DNA of 64,000 nt from Oreohelix idahoensis (lineage: Eukaryota > Mollusca > Gastropoda > Stylommatophora > Oreohelicidae). Below the pieces are notes generated by a model. That model worked only from the letters and a program-made list of their open reading frames with translations, was not told the origin of the DNA and searched no databases. Below are positions 1 through 9,914 of this stretch, piece by piece (position 1 is the first letter of the stretch; every line of letters begins with the position of its first letter). Location of the stretch: NCBI GenBank assembly GCA_024509875.1, contig JAMPIV010004921.1, positions 34,761-98,760 on the forward strand. Direction: 5' to 3'. The position numbers were made by a program, and so were the translations under genes.

Positions 1-400
1 CTTCATTGGATATTTGAAGAAAAAAAGTTGAATTCAGACTTGCTGTTTTAACGGATGATCAAATTAGGTAACATAAAAGATCATGCCTATCACCAGCTAT
101 CTAGGCGAGATCAGGTCATCATTTTCTGCTTACGCACTGGTCACAATAGGTTAAGGTACCATCTATATCACAAACACAGGATTGGTTCAACAGATTTCTG
201 CTCCTGTGGCACCAGTTCCATTACAGCCGAACTTCTGCTCCAGTCTTGCCCAATATATAACAGTGAACGGAGTGACATATGGCGAAAACTCCACTACTCT
301 CAACGAAAAGCTGTTTGGAGATGTCAGGAACTTTGACCGGACTACTGCATTTATTAGAGTCATTAATGTACATATCTGAGGTTGAACGAGGAAGAAGAAA
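1..400 (+). pseudogene. LINE ORF2 C-terminal fragment (5'-truncated)
   Basis: The translation from about 55 reads HAYHQLSRRDQ, then LRTGHNRLRYHLY, then a Cys-rich CSCG...LLQSCPIY segment. This resembles the C-terminal tail after the reverse transcriptase of Jockey-like and related non-LTR retrotransposons. A frame change near 280 leads to KLFGDVRNFDRTTAFIRV, and the reading ends near 379, followed by a purine-rich GAAGAAGAAAA stretch. The catalytic RT motifs are not in the window, so only the 3' end is visible. It lies directly against the inverted Penelope-like fragment that starts near 401. Family assignment comes from remembered motif style and was not searched. Confidence 0.6.
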
Positions 401-1800
401 ATTAGTTTTCACGGCGCAATGCGCGCCTTTTCCGGTGGGGAATGGAGGTATACAGAGAAACAGACGTCTAACAAGAAAAGACGATAGGAGTAGTCTGCTA
501 AGAGTCGGATACAGGAGAAAGTTATTAGAGCATGATTAGTGTATTTGACAAAGAAGGGAAGATTCTCAACGATAGTCTGGAAAATGCTATCGAGGAAGTC
601 ACAGATGTGTTCACTAGGACAGGCACAGGCCGAGACAATGGGTCTGCCAGGGTTGTCGATCTTATGGATTTTGGAGAGCATGTAGAATACAGGCTTGCCC
701 AAAGAACTTTCATGAATCCTAAGATGAGATGCGCTGGTGGACAGAGCCTTACTGGTGAAGAGCTGTTTAATAGCGCTGTGTACAATTTGATTGCTAGAGA
801 CAGTGGCATCGTTGGTTCTGGGCATGTAGAAAGAACCATTGGTCAGCTGATTTTTACCTTCACGTAGGTACAAGTCCTTCTGCCAGACGACAATGACATT
901 TGTCAGCCGGTTTGATGACAATGTCGGTTCTACGGCGAAGAAGGGAGAGTTCACGGGACTCTGCAGACGTGAGATTGGAATAATGCAATCTACGAGGACG
1001 GAGCTGCTGAATGTCATGGATGGTGTTCTTGATATACAGGTCCAGGGCGTGAGAAGCCCCAGGATAGGGTGTAAAGGGAGGTTTCGTTAAGTGAGAAAAA
1101 CGTGCGAAGATGTCGGATTCAGCAAGAGACTGCGGAGTGCTGTCCTCCTGTCTAAAATGGAACTTCAGCCTCATGCGGCGGTGAAACCGATGAACATCCT
1201 GGAGGAGATTATATTGATCTGGGGTCAGACGAAGAGGAACAAAGTGTAGGCCCTTATTGAGAACAGAGCGCTCTCCCTCAGAGAGTGGCAGATCTGAGGG
1301 GATGCAGACAACCTGAGTTCGGGTTGGAGTGGAGGATTGAGGGGCAGCATTAGGGGTAGGGAGAAGACTGGAAAGTTTATGATATTTGGTAGTGGAAAGG
1401 GACTCATGCAGCTGCCGTTTCAGTGTGTGGATAGTGGTGCGTATCATAAAATAAAGAGGGAAGTTGTGGAGATGAGACAACGTAAGTGGAGCAGAAGCCA
1501 AGACTGTTGGGCACTCAGATCCGATAAGAGGCTGGAGTCACTGGCAGCCACTACGCGCATAAGTTGAAAGCCACACTTGGTCTCAATTCGTTGTAAGAGA
1601 TATTGTTCCCTGGAATTGAGTGCCAGCAGATGGATGAAAATTGGAAGATAATCCATGGGGAAGACTTTTACGGTGGAGGCAGGTATGAATAAAGTGGAGA
1701 TGAGAGGTGAATCTGGTGTTTTGAAAGTCACGAATGCAAAGTCAACAGCGGCACGAGATATGTCAGGAGGAAGGGAGCTAAAGCTGGTAATGACAGACAC
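401..1800 (-). pseudogene. Penelope-like element, 5' half of ORF (N-terminus to mid-RT), inverted
   Basis: Read on the minus strand from 1800 down to about 401, three overlapping frames give one colinear Penelope-like protein. First comes an N-terminal region (LNSREQYLLQRIETKCGFQL). Next is the typical pre-RT block (LSEGERSVLNKGLHFVP, then DIVIKPADK). Last is the start of the reverse transcriptase with FYMLSKIHK, NPGRPIVSAC and a degraded motif near SVYLHSP. At least two frameshifts break it, near 1450-1500 and 860-1017. The fragment stops in mid-RT, so the catalytic YxDD region is absent. Its N-terminal end abuts, head to head, the GIY-YIG part of a Penelope-like element on the plus strand. 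It is probably the inverted 5' part of the same insertion. Confidence 0.8.
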
Positions 1801-2122
1801 AGAGAGAGAGAGAGTTGATAAAGTATTTCAGAGATAGCACAGTAGGGATGTCTTTTCGTGAAGTCAGGTTCACCATCACCAAAAGCTTCACGTGTGAGTC
1901 GCGCAATGTCATTTATACAGTCATATGTAAACGTTGCAGTAAAACATATATTGGCCAAACAGGCAAACGACTTGGGGACCGATTCAGCCAGCACCTTAAT
2001 GACATCGCCCGGACAAATCCACACCAGTTGCCATACACTTTAATGGTCCTGACCACCAGGGTCCCATCGACAGCCAGGTCACTGTGATCAGATCCTGCTC
2101 ATCTGACACTGCTAGCCGAATC

Positions 2123-2622
2123 GTTATTGTTATTGTTAAATAAGAATCGACTTCACTGCACTCCGGGCAAACCCATAGGTGCTCAGTCTCCCTCAGCAAA
2201 TGTCGAAGAATAAGAATGCTAATTGTACCTGTAGTTTGTTCGCTGGTTGTACATATGACGGATGCATCCTCTCTCACGTCCATTTCTGCTAGTCCCACGT
2301 TTGATGCTAAATTCCAACAGCTTTTTTGATTCATCCATTGCAGAGTCATTATCCAGCAGGCGATCAATAATAGCCCTTAGTATCTCTCCCTTATTCATGT
2401 CCAGTGTCCCCACTATAGGTGCTCTGGAGGCCAGTCTGTAAGCTCTCTCGCTGCCACGCACCCCTGTACGACCAGGACAGTAGATCCACACCAGTTCTTG
2501 AAGATTTGAGGATTCTATTGATGTTTTCCATTCCTGCCGCAGCCATCCGTTCTGAATTTTCCGAAGCATGGCTTGAGAGTCTGACAGTATAACTGCCCTG
2601 GTTGATGGAGTTTCAGACAGCC
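2123..2622 (-). mobile_element. LINE 3' fragment (RNase H-like C-terminus) inserted into the Penelope-like element
   Basis: The 12-bp direct repeat GCTAGCCGAATC at 2111-2122 and 2623-2634 brackets this segment. Removing one copy restores the Penelope frame, so it is an insertion with a TSD. On the minus strand it encodes LVWIYCPGRTGVRGSERAYR, the end of a LINE RNase H domain; relatives usually have GxxGVxGNERAD, so the final Asp is altered here. LLRETEHLWVCPECSEVDS follows in another frame. The 3' end (plus-strand 2123) carries an AACAATAAC-type tail. It is 5'-truncated, non-functional and in the opposite orientation to its host. Confidence 0.85.
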
Positions 2623-3107
2623 GCTAGCCGAATCCAGCTTGAGCAACGTCTTATCCATCGTATGGGGTGTCTAAAACCAGGTGTCTTAACACCCTTCACT
2701 CCTTTGTCTGAGGTGACCCTTTCCACTCTTATTATATTTTGACCCTTTCCACTCTTATTCAATTTTTCTATTTCTCCGTCGCCCATAATTTAAATTTTAA
2801 ATTTTTTTTTTTAATGTCTTGATTTTTAATTAATTTTTTATTTATCTCCTATTCATTCTGTCCTCTTCTATCTCCAGTCCTCATTATTAATACGTTTGGG
2901 TAGTTTCTCGTTCAGTTTCGTTTCTTTAGCTTCTTAGTATGTACTGTTTACATCCGGAAGTGGCAGTCATTTCCTTTTCTTGTGACGCACTCTCCCTTCG
3001 GCAGGCGTGCTAGGTCTTAGTTGCCTTTAGGGAAGTACCCAGTTTTTATTTTTATATTTATTTAGATTCTTAAGTGTCCTATCTAACCCTCACTTTCTTT
3101 CCTTTCC

Positions 3108-3138
3108 CTGACGAAGGCCTTGTGGCCGCAACGTTGGC
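3108..3138 (+). ncRNA. Degenerate hammerhead-ribozyme-like motif in Penelope-like 3' UTR
   Basis: CTGACGA at 3108-3114 fits the hammerhead core CUGANGA. A hairpin follows: GGCC at 3116-3119, loop TTGT, GGCC at 3124-3127. Next is GCAAC where an active ribozyme would have GAAAC, so one core adenine is changed. Penelope-like elements are known to carry hammerhead motifs. The match here is by eye and the altered core suggests an inactive relic. The same motif recurs on the minus strand at 9243-9270. Confidence 0.5.
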
Positions 3139-3427
3139 TATTTTCTTTGTCTTTTGTCCACGTAAGACGAATCACCTTTTTCGACCTTTTTTCGATTTTT
3201 TTTTTTTTTTAATCCATTGAATAAAACTGAATAATGTTCGAAAACGTTTACTGTACATTGTTGCCGTATAAATGCTACAAAACAGTATTAGGAAGTGTCG
3301 TGAAACGAAGTGTAACCCACTACTTTGTTAATCACTATGTCGAGATACAGATTTGCTTCAACCAATCAACTTGCACCGTTCACCAGTCTCTGAGACAGAA
3401 TAAATTATACTGTTCACGCAGTTCACG

Positions 3428-3439
3428 CAAGATGGCGGC
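3428..3439 (+). promoter_or_regulatory. YY1-like site in LTR
   Basis: CAAGATGGCGGC matches the well-known YY1 consensus AAGATGGCGGC. It recurs in the A1 3' LTR. In A2 a CAAGATGGC half is preceded by its inverted partner (30703-30726, 51038-51061). Binding is inferred. Confidence 0.4.
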
Positions 3440-3551
3440 TAAAAAACTGAATAAAATTAGGCTGTATGAGACCAGGTACAAAACCGGAGGAAACCAATCA
3501 TTTTGCTCCGCCAGGAACCAACCGAAAGCTTTCCTCAAGTATTTACCTGAC

Positions 3552-3558
3552 TATATAA
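3552..3558 (+). promoter_or_regulatory. TATA box of A1 5' LTR
   Basis: CTATATAATCGGGCGG lies about 255 bp into the LTR and about 115 bp downstream of the YY1-like site. The same box is at 8182-8188 in the 3' LTR and near 30917 in A2. Probable U3 promoter of the element; transcription start not determined. Confidence 0.6.
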
Positions 3559-4101
3559 TCGGGCGGATTTTATGCTAACCACGCAATCCCGAACTTGACG
3601 CCAGAGATACCGACTGACTGAAGGGGAAGAAGCTGTCACTTTGATTTATAACTTACCTGAGGGCATCGACCTGCAACCTACTTCACTAAGTCGCGTCAAA
3701 ACCTGGCCAGTTTAAAATCTTAGGAGGGTTTATTTGTGTCCTAAAAACCTGAGGTCGTATGTTCGAGTCAATCCCGCTGCCTGGAACTCCGCAGGAGCAT
3801 AGAGGTTGACCAGACTCTACATCTTTGGTCCCCCTCAGTCTTGGGTGGGCTAAAGTAACGAGCCTCAGCAGGAGTGTGTGAACCAAACAAAGCAGAACAG
3901 ACTTAAGAGAGATGAGTACACATTAGTACCATTTCTGTCGGCATTGTGAGCATAGAAACTGTCAGTGATGAGAAAGTGAAATTAGCATAGCAAGAGACAA
4001 AAATAACAACATAGCTGATAAGTGTTATATCCTTAATTAACAGCACAGCTGATATAATTTTTGTTCCTATAATTGGAAAACTTGTTGTAATATTTATTTA
4101 C

Positions 4102-4113
4102 ATATATATATAT

Positions 4114-4181
<68 letters not shown>
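4102..4181. repeat. (TA)n microsatellite in A1 5' LTR
   Basis: An almost pure TA run. It accounts for most of the ~98-bp length difference between the two A1 LTRs, so it expanded after insertion. Confidence 0.95.
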
Positions 4182-4189
<8 letters not shown>

Positions 4190-4595
4190 TTTGTATATAA
4201 ATCATATGTAAATATATTATAAATACAAATCATATGTTACAAATTCATTACATTCATTTTTTTCAACATTCACCCTTCAGCACAAGAGTAGATAGTGTAT
4301 ATACTAAATAAATACTTAGGAAATTGTATTTGAAGACTTGTCAATTTTATCATTGTTAAGCAACATCTGTTTCCTTGTTTTTTGATATCACAGTTAGTTA
4401 CACAGCGGAGGTGGCACTTTATGTCGGTCTCCTCTCTACTATTGTTTCGAGATCAGAACATTCACAGCCGTAACTAATTTGTGATACCAGTAGTTCTCTC
4501 AGACACTGGGACTTCACCATTTTCTGCAGAAATTCTATTTCTGTAATTTTCAGTACTATACTGATCCTACAGCCAAATAAAACCTCTCGCCACAC

Positions 4596-4615
4596 TGGGG
4601 GCTCGTTCCTGGGAT
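4596..4615 (+). promoter_or_regulatory. Primer-binding site of A1
   Basis: TGGGGGCTCGT begins one base after the LTR end. It matches the first 11 bases of a proline-tRNA primer-binding site (TGGGGGCTCGTCCGGGAT) before diverging to TCCTGGGAT. A2 has the same site at 46876. Confidence 0.6.
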
Positions 4616-4891
4616 ATTTCTGTATATCTTGAGCCATATTTGGTCTATTCATCTATCTACACTCTATCTTGTGCCACCCATAGATAACATAAAAAAATTT
4701 TTTTTTTGAGAAAATCATAATAGGATTTTTTACAAAATTATTTTTCTTAGGAGGAGTACCATTTAGTACTCAGTAAATAGTTGATGCTCACAAAGTTGCA
4801 CGGAAATTATTTGTTCATTTAAATTAATTAAGTTTTTAATTACAATAATTGGGTTATAGTAAATTTACATACCCTATCTAAGTAACGCCAC

Positions 4892-5953
4892 ATGGCTGAT
4901 CTGGTGAAGTTCAGGGCTGCGATGATGCAGATAGGGATGGAAATAAAGTTGACAGGTGATGCTCTCACTCAGTATGTCACAACAGAAGTGGACAAACACA
5001 TGGAAAGGGAAGAAAGAAAGTTGCAATTAGAGGCAGAAGCCAAAAGACTGGAAGCTGAAAGAGAAGCCAAAAGACTGGAAGCTGAGAGAGAAGACAAAAG
5101 ACTGGAAGCTCAGAGAGAAGACAAAAGACTGGAAATTGAAGCCAAGAAATGGGAGGCTGAAAATGAGGCAAAGAAAATTGAAGCTGAGGAAAGGAAATTA
5201 CAAGCAGAGAGAGACCATCAGTTAAGATTAAAAGAGCTTGAAATTCAGGCAAATACTGGCAATAATGGTGGTAGCTCACCTCACTCTGAGAGTAGCTCCA
5301 GCCAGAGCACCTCAAGTGGGGCCATGAATTTTCATCTGGACCCATTTGTTGAGAAAGAAGACGCCATTGAGTCGTACCTCGATAGATACGAAAGACTAGC
5401 CACTACCTATGGCTTAGTGAAAGAAAAATGGAGTCATAAACTATCTCAGGGATTGAGAGGTGTGGCCTACGATGTGTATTTGAAGCTCTCAAGAGATGAC
5501 CAGGAATACTATGAAATCCTGAAACAAGCACTGCTTGTGAGATATGAAAAGAACTCAGAATCATATAGAAAGAAATTCCGAACCGCTAAACTTCTTCCAG
5601 GAGAAAACTATCACCAATTCTCTGCTAGATTGGAAACCTATTTGGAAAAATGGAGTAGTTTAGGAAAGTGTCAGGACCTGAAAGAAATGATAATGATGGA
5701 GCAAGTGAAAGAGTCCATGCCTCAAGAAATGAGGAAGTTTATCATGGAACAAGGAGCAGAGAGATTGGGAGATATTGTAACTGTTGCTGAGAGATATCAA
5801 GCAGCTCAGGCAGAAGTATTAGGAAATAAGAAGAAGCAGAGTGAAAACTTCCAATCATCACAAAACTATACCAAATATGAACAAAATGACCATACCACCA
5901 GGAACAAACAAAGATTTGACCAAAAGGACAAAAAACCCTCTAAGATCGGATAA
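4892..5953 (+). pseudogene. A1 gag, broken before the zinc knuckle
   Basis: The 353-residue frame starts at MADLVKFRAAM just downstream of the leader. Residues ~45-120 are a highly charged coiled coil built from KRLEAERE-type nonapeptides. After a Ser-rich linker comes the capsid region (AMNFHLDPFVEKEDAIESYL). Its C-terminal part, around LKEMIMMEQVKESMPQEMRK and FIMEQGAERLG, has the spacing of a SCAN domain. The frame ends near 5940, where an A run is one base longer than in A2. The zinc knuckle therefore falls in the next frame. Structural protein of the retrotransposon particle; damaged here. Confidence 0.85.
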
Positions 5954-6470
5954 GACACCTTACCGGAAGGAAGGAAAGTGGTGTAAAACTTGTCTAATGA
6001 GTAACCACAATACTGCGGACTGCAGAAGGAAGAACCCTCCTTATTACGCTGCGTGTCTCACAACAGGGAACAAGGGAAGGAAGGAACTGGCAGTTAGTCA
6101 GAATGACCTCCACCATCCCCTGTCTGTGAGGAAGCGACATGTACCGGCACCCCAATGCAGTGCTTATATGATTCCGGATTGGAATTTGACTCAGTCGCGC
6201 GTGCAACCCTAGTGCACCCTGATCAACTTACCACAGAAACAGTGGACATACAAGGGGCAATGCAGGGAACCGGCACCATGACACTTCCCATAGCAAGGAT
6301 CAATGTGAGAACTCGCTATGTGGAAGGAGTGATAAGAGCAGCAGTAAGTGATGATCCTATATACCCGCTGGATCATTTGGAAAATTTGGTTAGTCAGCAA
6401 CCAGTATTAAAAAAGCTGCAGAGAACAAACCCGAACCAAAGGAGGGAGGAACCAGGGCTGTACTAAACAG
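5940..6470 (+). pseudogene. A1 zinc knuckle and protease remnant
   Basis: Frame continuing from gag: a CCHC knuckle (CKTCLMSNHNTADC) followed by linker residues to about 6110. A further single-base loss moves the reading to the frame holding QCLYDSGLEFDSV, an aspartic protease with active-site DSG. The protease ends at DDPIYPL near 6370. There it jumps to DHLENLVSQQPVLKKLQ, which in A2 lies about 690 bp further on. The deletion has CTGG microhomology, so the integrase N-terminal region present in A2 is gone. Confidence 0.75.
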
Positions 6471-6489
6471 TTGATGGAGACAGGCCCCA

Positions 6490-7868
6490 CTTCGGTATAC
6501 TGCCCCTTACAATAGAAATAGGTGTGGGTCCGGCAACGTTGTTGTATTGCCGTCCCCATACCCAGTCCACTGGAAGCATTGCTGCGGACATGGACTGAAG
6601 AATAGCAAGCATAGGCACTAGAGGATGAGATTGACTATCTCTTAAAAGGGAAAATTATTTCAAAGTCTGAATCTCCCTACAGCTCAAGTGTGGTGCTATT
6701 AAGGAAGCCTAGTGGTGAACACATGTTATGTATTTACTACAAGAAGCTATATGCTATCACAGAATCTCAGGTGGATCCATTACCTGACACCAACCAGCTG
6801 TTCTCTACACTGAGTAAGGCTAGGTATTTATCGAAGGTAGATCTAAGCAAGGGATACTACCAAATACCAGTGAAACCAGAAGTTAGGAAAATGCTGGCAT
6901 TCAGTACATCAGACGGACACTACGAGTTTAATGTACTACCCTTTGGGCTGAAAAATGCTCCAAGTATCTTTTCAAGAATGATGAGGAAATTGTTGGAACC
7001 TCTACAAAATCCCCATATCACTAACTTTATGGATGACATTCTTGTTGCTACAAACACATGTGAAGAGCATATAGTAGCGCTCTCCATGTTGTGTGACAGA
7101 CTGAGAGAAACTGGATTGACTGCACGTCCAACCAAGTGCTATATCGGTTGTAAGGAGTTGGAATTCTTAGGTCACACTATTTCTACAGGTCATATGTCTC
7201 CTGACCCAAAGAATATAGAGAAGCTAAAGAAGGCACCCAGACCTCAAACGAAGAAAGATGTGAGATCATTCGTGTCATTATGTGGGTTCTATCAGAAGTA
7301 CATACCCCATTTTAACTCTCTGTGTGCACCATTAACTAACTTAACGAAGAAAGGACAGCCTGACAAAATCCAATGGAATGCTGATTGTGAAAAAGCTTAC
7401 ACAGAGCTAAAAGCAAAACTCACCAGCAAACCCATCCTTACACTACCCGATATCACACAGGAATTTGTATTAAGAACGGACGCTAGCAGTATAGGTATTG
7501 GTGCAACTCTCTTGCAGAAATCAAAAGCCCAGCCGGAGGAACTTTTACCAGTCGCCTACGCCAGTAGGAAGCTGAATGCAGCTGAGTTGAATTACTCGAC
7601 CATAGAGAAAGAATGTTTAGCTCTAATTTGGTCCATCAACAAATTTTCACCTTATCTGTATGGGACACACTTCATTGTCCAAAGCGATCACCAACCTTTA
7701 ACATTCTTGGCTGCATCTAAAAAGCTAAATTCGAGATTGTTAAGGTGGAGTCTGCTTCTGGCGCCTTATTCCTTTACCGTGAATTACATTCCGGGAAGAG
7801 ACAATGTAGGAGCTGATTTTTTAAGTCGACACCCTAGTACTCTGGAAGGACAGACGCAAAAGGATTAA
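6490..7868 (+). pseudogene. A1 integrase tail scrap plus reverse transcriptase-RNase H
   Basis: Around 6560-6605 a short ALLRTWTEE-like scrap matches the stretch that follows the integrase core in B. It is joined almost directly to RT at DEIDYLLKGKII. The open frame 6690-7868 (392 aa) holds RT blocks LRKPSGEH, VDLSKGYYQIPV, FGLKNAPSIFSRM and the catalytic NFMDDILVA. RNase H follows (FVLRTDASSIGIGATLL, YSTIEKECLALIWS, FIVQSDHQPL). It ends GADFLSRHP, typical of Gypsy RNase H. Compared with A2, the RT has substitutions such as ICYYKKLYA for the usual CIDYRKLNA block. The RT N-terminus and integrase are missing, so it is not functional as it stands. Confidence 0.85.
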
Positions 7869-7910
7869 CCACAGCAGGGGTTTACACGTCAGCTATGACA
7901 AGTCACAGCT

Positions 7911-7925
7911 AAAAAAGGAGGGGGC
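7911..7925 (+). other. Polypurine tract of A1
   Basis: AAAAAAGGAGGGGGC lies immediately upstream of the 3' LTR, as expected for the plus-strand primer. A2 has a weaker version (GGAAAGGATG) before 50873. Confidence 0.85.
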
Positions 7926-7927
7926 TA

Positions 7928-9128
7928 TGTCGTGAAACGAAGTGTAACCCACTACTTTGTTAATCACTATGTCGAGATACAGATTTGCTTCAACCAATCA
8001 ACTTGCACCGTTCACCAGTCTCTGAGACAGAATAAATTATACTGTTCACGCAGTTCACGCAAGATGGCGGCTAAAAACTGAATAAAATTAGGCTGTATGA
8101 GACCGGTACAAAACCGGAGAAAACCAATCATTTTGCTCCGCCAGGAACCAACCGAAAGCTTTCCTCAAGTATTTACCTGACTATATAATCGGGCGGATTT
8201 TATGCTAACCACGCAATCCCGAACTTGACGCCAGAGATACCGACTGACTGAAGGGGAAGAAGCTGTCACTTTGATTTATAACTTACCTGAGGGCATCGAC
8301 CTGCAACCTACTTCACTAAGTCGCGTCAAAACCTGGCCAGTTTAAAATCTTAGGAGGGTTTATTTGTGTCCTAAAAACCTGAGGTCGTATGTTCGAGTCA
8401 ATCCCGCTGCCTGGAACTCCGCAGGAGCATAGAGGTTGACCAGACTCTACATCTTTGGTCCCCCTCAGTCTTGGGTGGGCTAAAGTAACGAGCCTCAGCA
8501 GGAGTGTGTGAACCAAACAAAGCAGAACAGACTTAAGAGAGATGAGTACACATTAGTACCATTTCTGTCGGCATTGTGAGCATAGAAACTGTCAGTGATG
8601 AGAAAGTGAAATTAGCATAGCAAGAGACACAAAATAACAACATAGCTGATAAGTGTTATATCCTTAATTAACAGCACAGCTGATATAATTTTTGTTCCTA
8701 TAATTGGAAAACTTGTTGTAATATTTATTTACATATATAAATATAAATATTTGTAAATCATATGTAAACTTACAAATTCATTACATTTCATTTTTTTCAA
8801 CATTCACCCTTCAGCACAAGAGTAGATAGTGTATATACTAAATAAATACTTAGGAAATTGTATTTGAAGACTTGTCAATTTTATCATTGTTAAGCAACAT
8901 CTGTTTCCTTGTTTTTTGATATCACAGTTAGTTACACAGCGGAGGTGGCACTTTATGTCGGTCTCCTCTCTACTATTGTTTCGAGATCAGAACATTCACA
9001 GCCGTAACTAATTTGTGATACCAGTAGTTCTCTCAGACACTGGGACTTCACCATTTTCTGCAGAAATTCTATTTCTGTAATTTTCAGTACTATACTGAGC
9101 CTACAGCCAAATAAAACCTCTCGCCACA
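7928..9128 (+). repeat. A1 3' LTR
   Basis: A 1201-bp copy of the 5' LTR with the same TGTCG...CCACA ends, TATA box at 8182-8188 and YY1-like site near 8060. It lacks the long TA run. It is followed at once by TSD GGAAG. Confidence 0.93.
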
Positions 9129-9133
9129 GGAAG

Positions 9134-9420
9134 TTGTATAAGGAAATGAGGAGGGCTGCAGTAAAACGGTGGTAAACAGTGGAGTGGAGGGAAAAGAAAA
9201 AAAGGTAATGCGTCTTACTAGGACAAAAGGCAAGAAAAAAATTACGTTGCGGCCACAAGGCCTTCGTCAGGGACAAGCGAACTAAAACGGAACGGAAAGA
9301 AAGTGAGAAGTAGAAAACATGTGAAATAAAAGCGAAAGCTCACTGATTATTATCACATGGCTGGACATAAATGGCTGCTGCTGCTACCGGAAGTCTGATT
9401 ATGAAGATGAGATACTAGTT
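9134..9420 (-). mobile_element. Penelope-like 3' UTR fragment with hammerhead-like motif
   Basis: The minus strand reads like the 3' UTR at 2940-3215. It includes CCGGAAG, CCCTGACGAAGG, the GGCC-TTGT-GGCC hairpin and GCAACGT (9243-9270), then a similar T-rich tail. No coding sequence is kept. It flanks the A1 insertion site, so A1 may have inserted at the edge of this Penelope-like copy. Confidence 0.55.
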
Positions 9421-9426
9421 ACATTC

Positions 9427-9427
<1 letters not shown>

Positions 9428-9520
<93 letters not shown>
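9428..9520. repeat. (TA)n microsatellite
   Basis: About 46 TA units, ending before CATACGGGG. Confidence 0.95.
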
Positions 9521-9524
<4 letters not shown>

Positions 9525-9529
9525 CGGGG

Positions 9530-9910
9530 TGGGATCGTTAACAATTAATAATTGATCGTATACATTAAAATTTTCTTAATCGACTAACTGATAACGCATA
9601 TTTTTTATCGATTATTCCATAACAAAGTTTATGTTTTTTGCTTAAATGCGAGAGCATTTGCTATGTTAGAGTTTTGTGATATAGAATTTGGCACGTATTG
9701 TCAATAATAATCAATTAGTTGTGACGTTTCAGTATTTTCATTATATTTTCAAGACGATGTTGCCTTATAAAAGTAAAATAAATAAAGCCCTTAGTGATTT
9801 AAAAAAAAATTTATTTATGATTTTTTTTATAATTTATCAAATTGTTCGAAATTAAGCGATTAATCTTCTATTAAAGAAACTCGATTAATCGATTAAAATT
9901 TCCACATGAC
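9530..9910. other. AT-rich spacer, no gene
   Basis: About 380 bp of AT-rich DNA with scattered TTAATCGA-type motifs at both sides, vaguely hAT-like. No clear terminal inverted repeat or coding sequence. Confidence 0.4.
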
Positions 9911-9914
9911 GGAC

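Larger units (their letters stand above)
1813..3215 (+). mobile_element. Penelope-like element, 3' half: GIY-YIG endonuclease, C-terminus, 3' UTR
   Basis: From 1815 the reading is SRNVIYTVICKRCSKTYIGQ, then TGKRLGDRFSQHL: the GIY-YIG nuclease signature with its upstream Cys pair. This endonuclease nicks target DNA for Penelope-like elements. A frame change near 2035 continues to HFNGPDHQ and SDTASRI. The frame is then interrupted by a 500-bp LINE insertion (2123-2622) and resumes at 2623 as QLEQRLIHRMG, ending at a stop near 2745. The 3' UTR to about 3215 contains a hammerhead-like motif. Several hundred residues of RT between this piece and the inverted 5' half are missing. Confidence 0.82.
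3296..4594 (+). repeat. A1 5' LTR
   Basis: It starts TGTCG and ends CCACA. It contains a YY1-like CAAGATGGCGGC (3428-3439), a TATA box (3552-3558), candidate polyadenylation signals (AATAAA near 4305 and 4576) and a TA microsatellite absent from the partner LTR. A 66-codon minus-strand frame (3686-3886) is conserved in the other LTR only because the LTRs are identical there. Confidence 0.92.
3296..9128 (+). mobile_element. LTR retrotransposon A1 (Ty3/Gypsy, Gmr1-like), complete with TSD
   Basis: Two LTRs (3296-4594, 7928-9128) begin TGTCGTGAAACG and end CGCCACA. They flank a 3333-bp internal region with primer-binding site, gag, protease remnant, RT-RNase H and polypurine tract. The 5-bp TSD GGAAG is present at 3291-3295 and 9129-9133. 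The LTRs are nearly identical apart from a TA repeat in the 5' copy, suggesting a recent insertion. Frames are broken and the integrase is deleted, so the copy is defective. A2 at 30535-61275 is a sister copy of a related subfamily and retains more of the middle region. Confidence 0.93.

Noticed and set aside
3686..8516. Identical 66-codon minus-strand frames in the A1 LTRs (3686-3886, 8316-8516)
   Set aside because: Identity follows from the LTRs being copies. No motif, and A2 does not keep it intact.
9530..9910. hAT-like terminal sequence (TTAATCGA motifs)
   Set aside because: No matched inverted repeats or 8-bp TSD visible.
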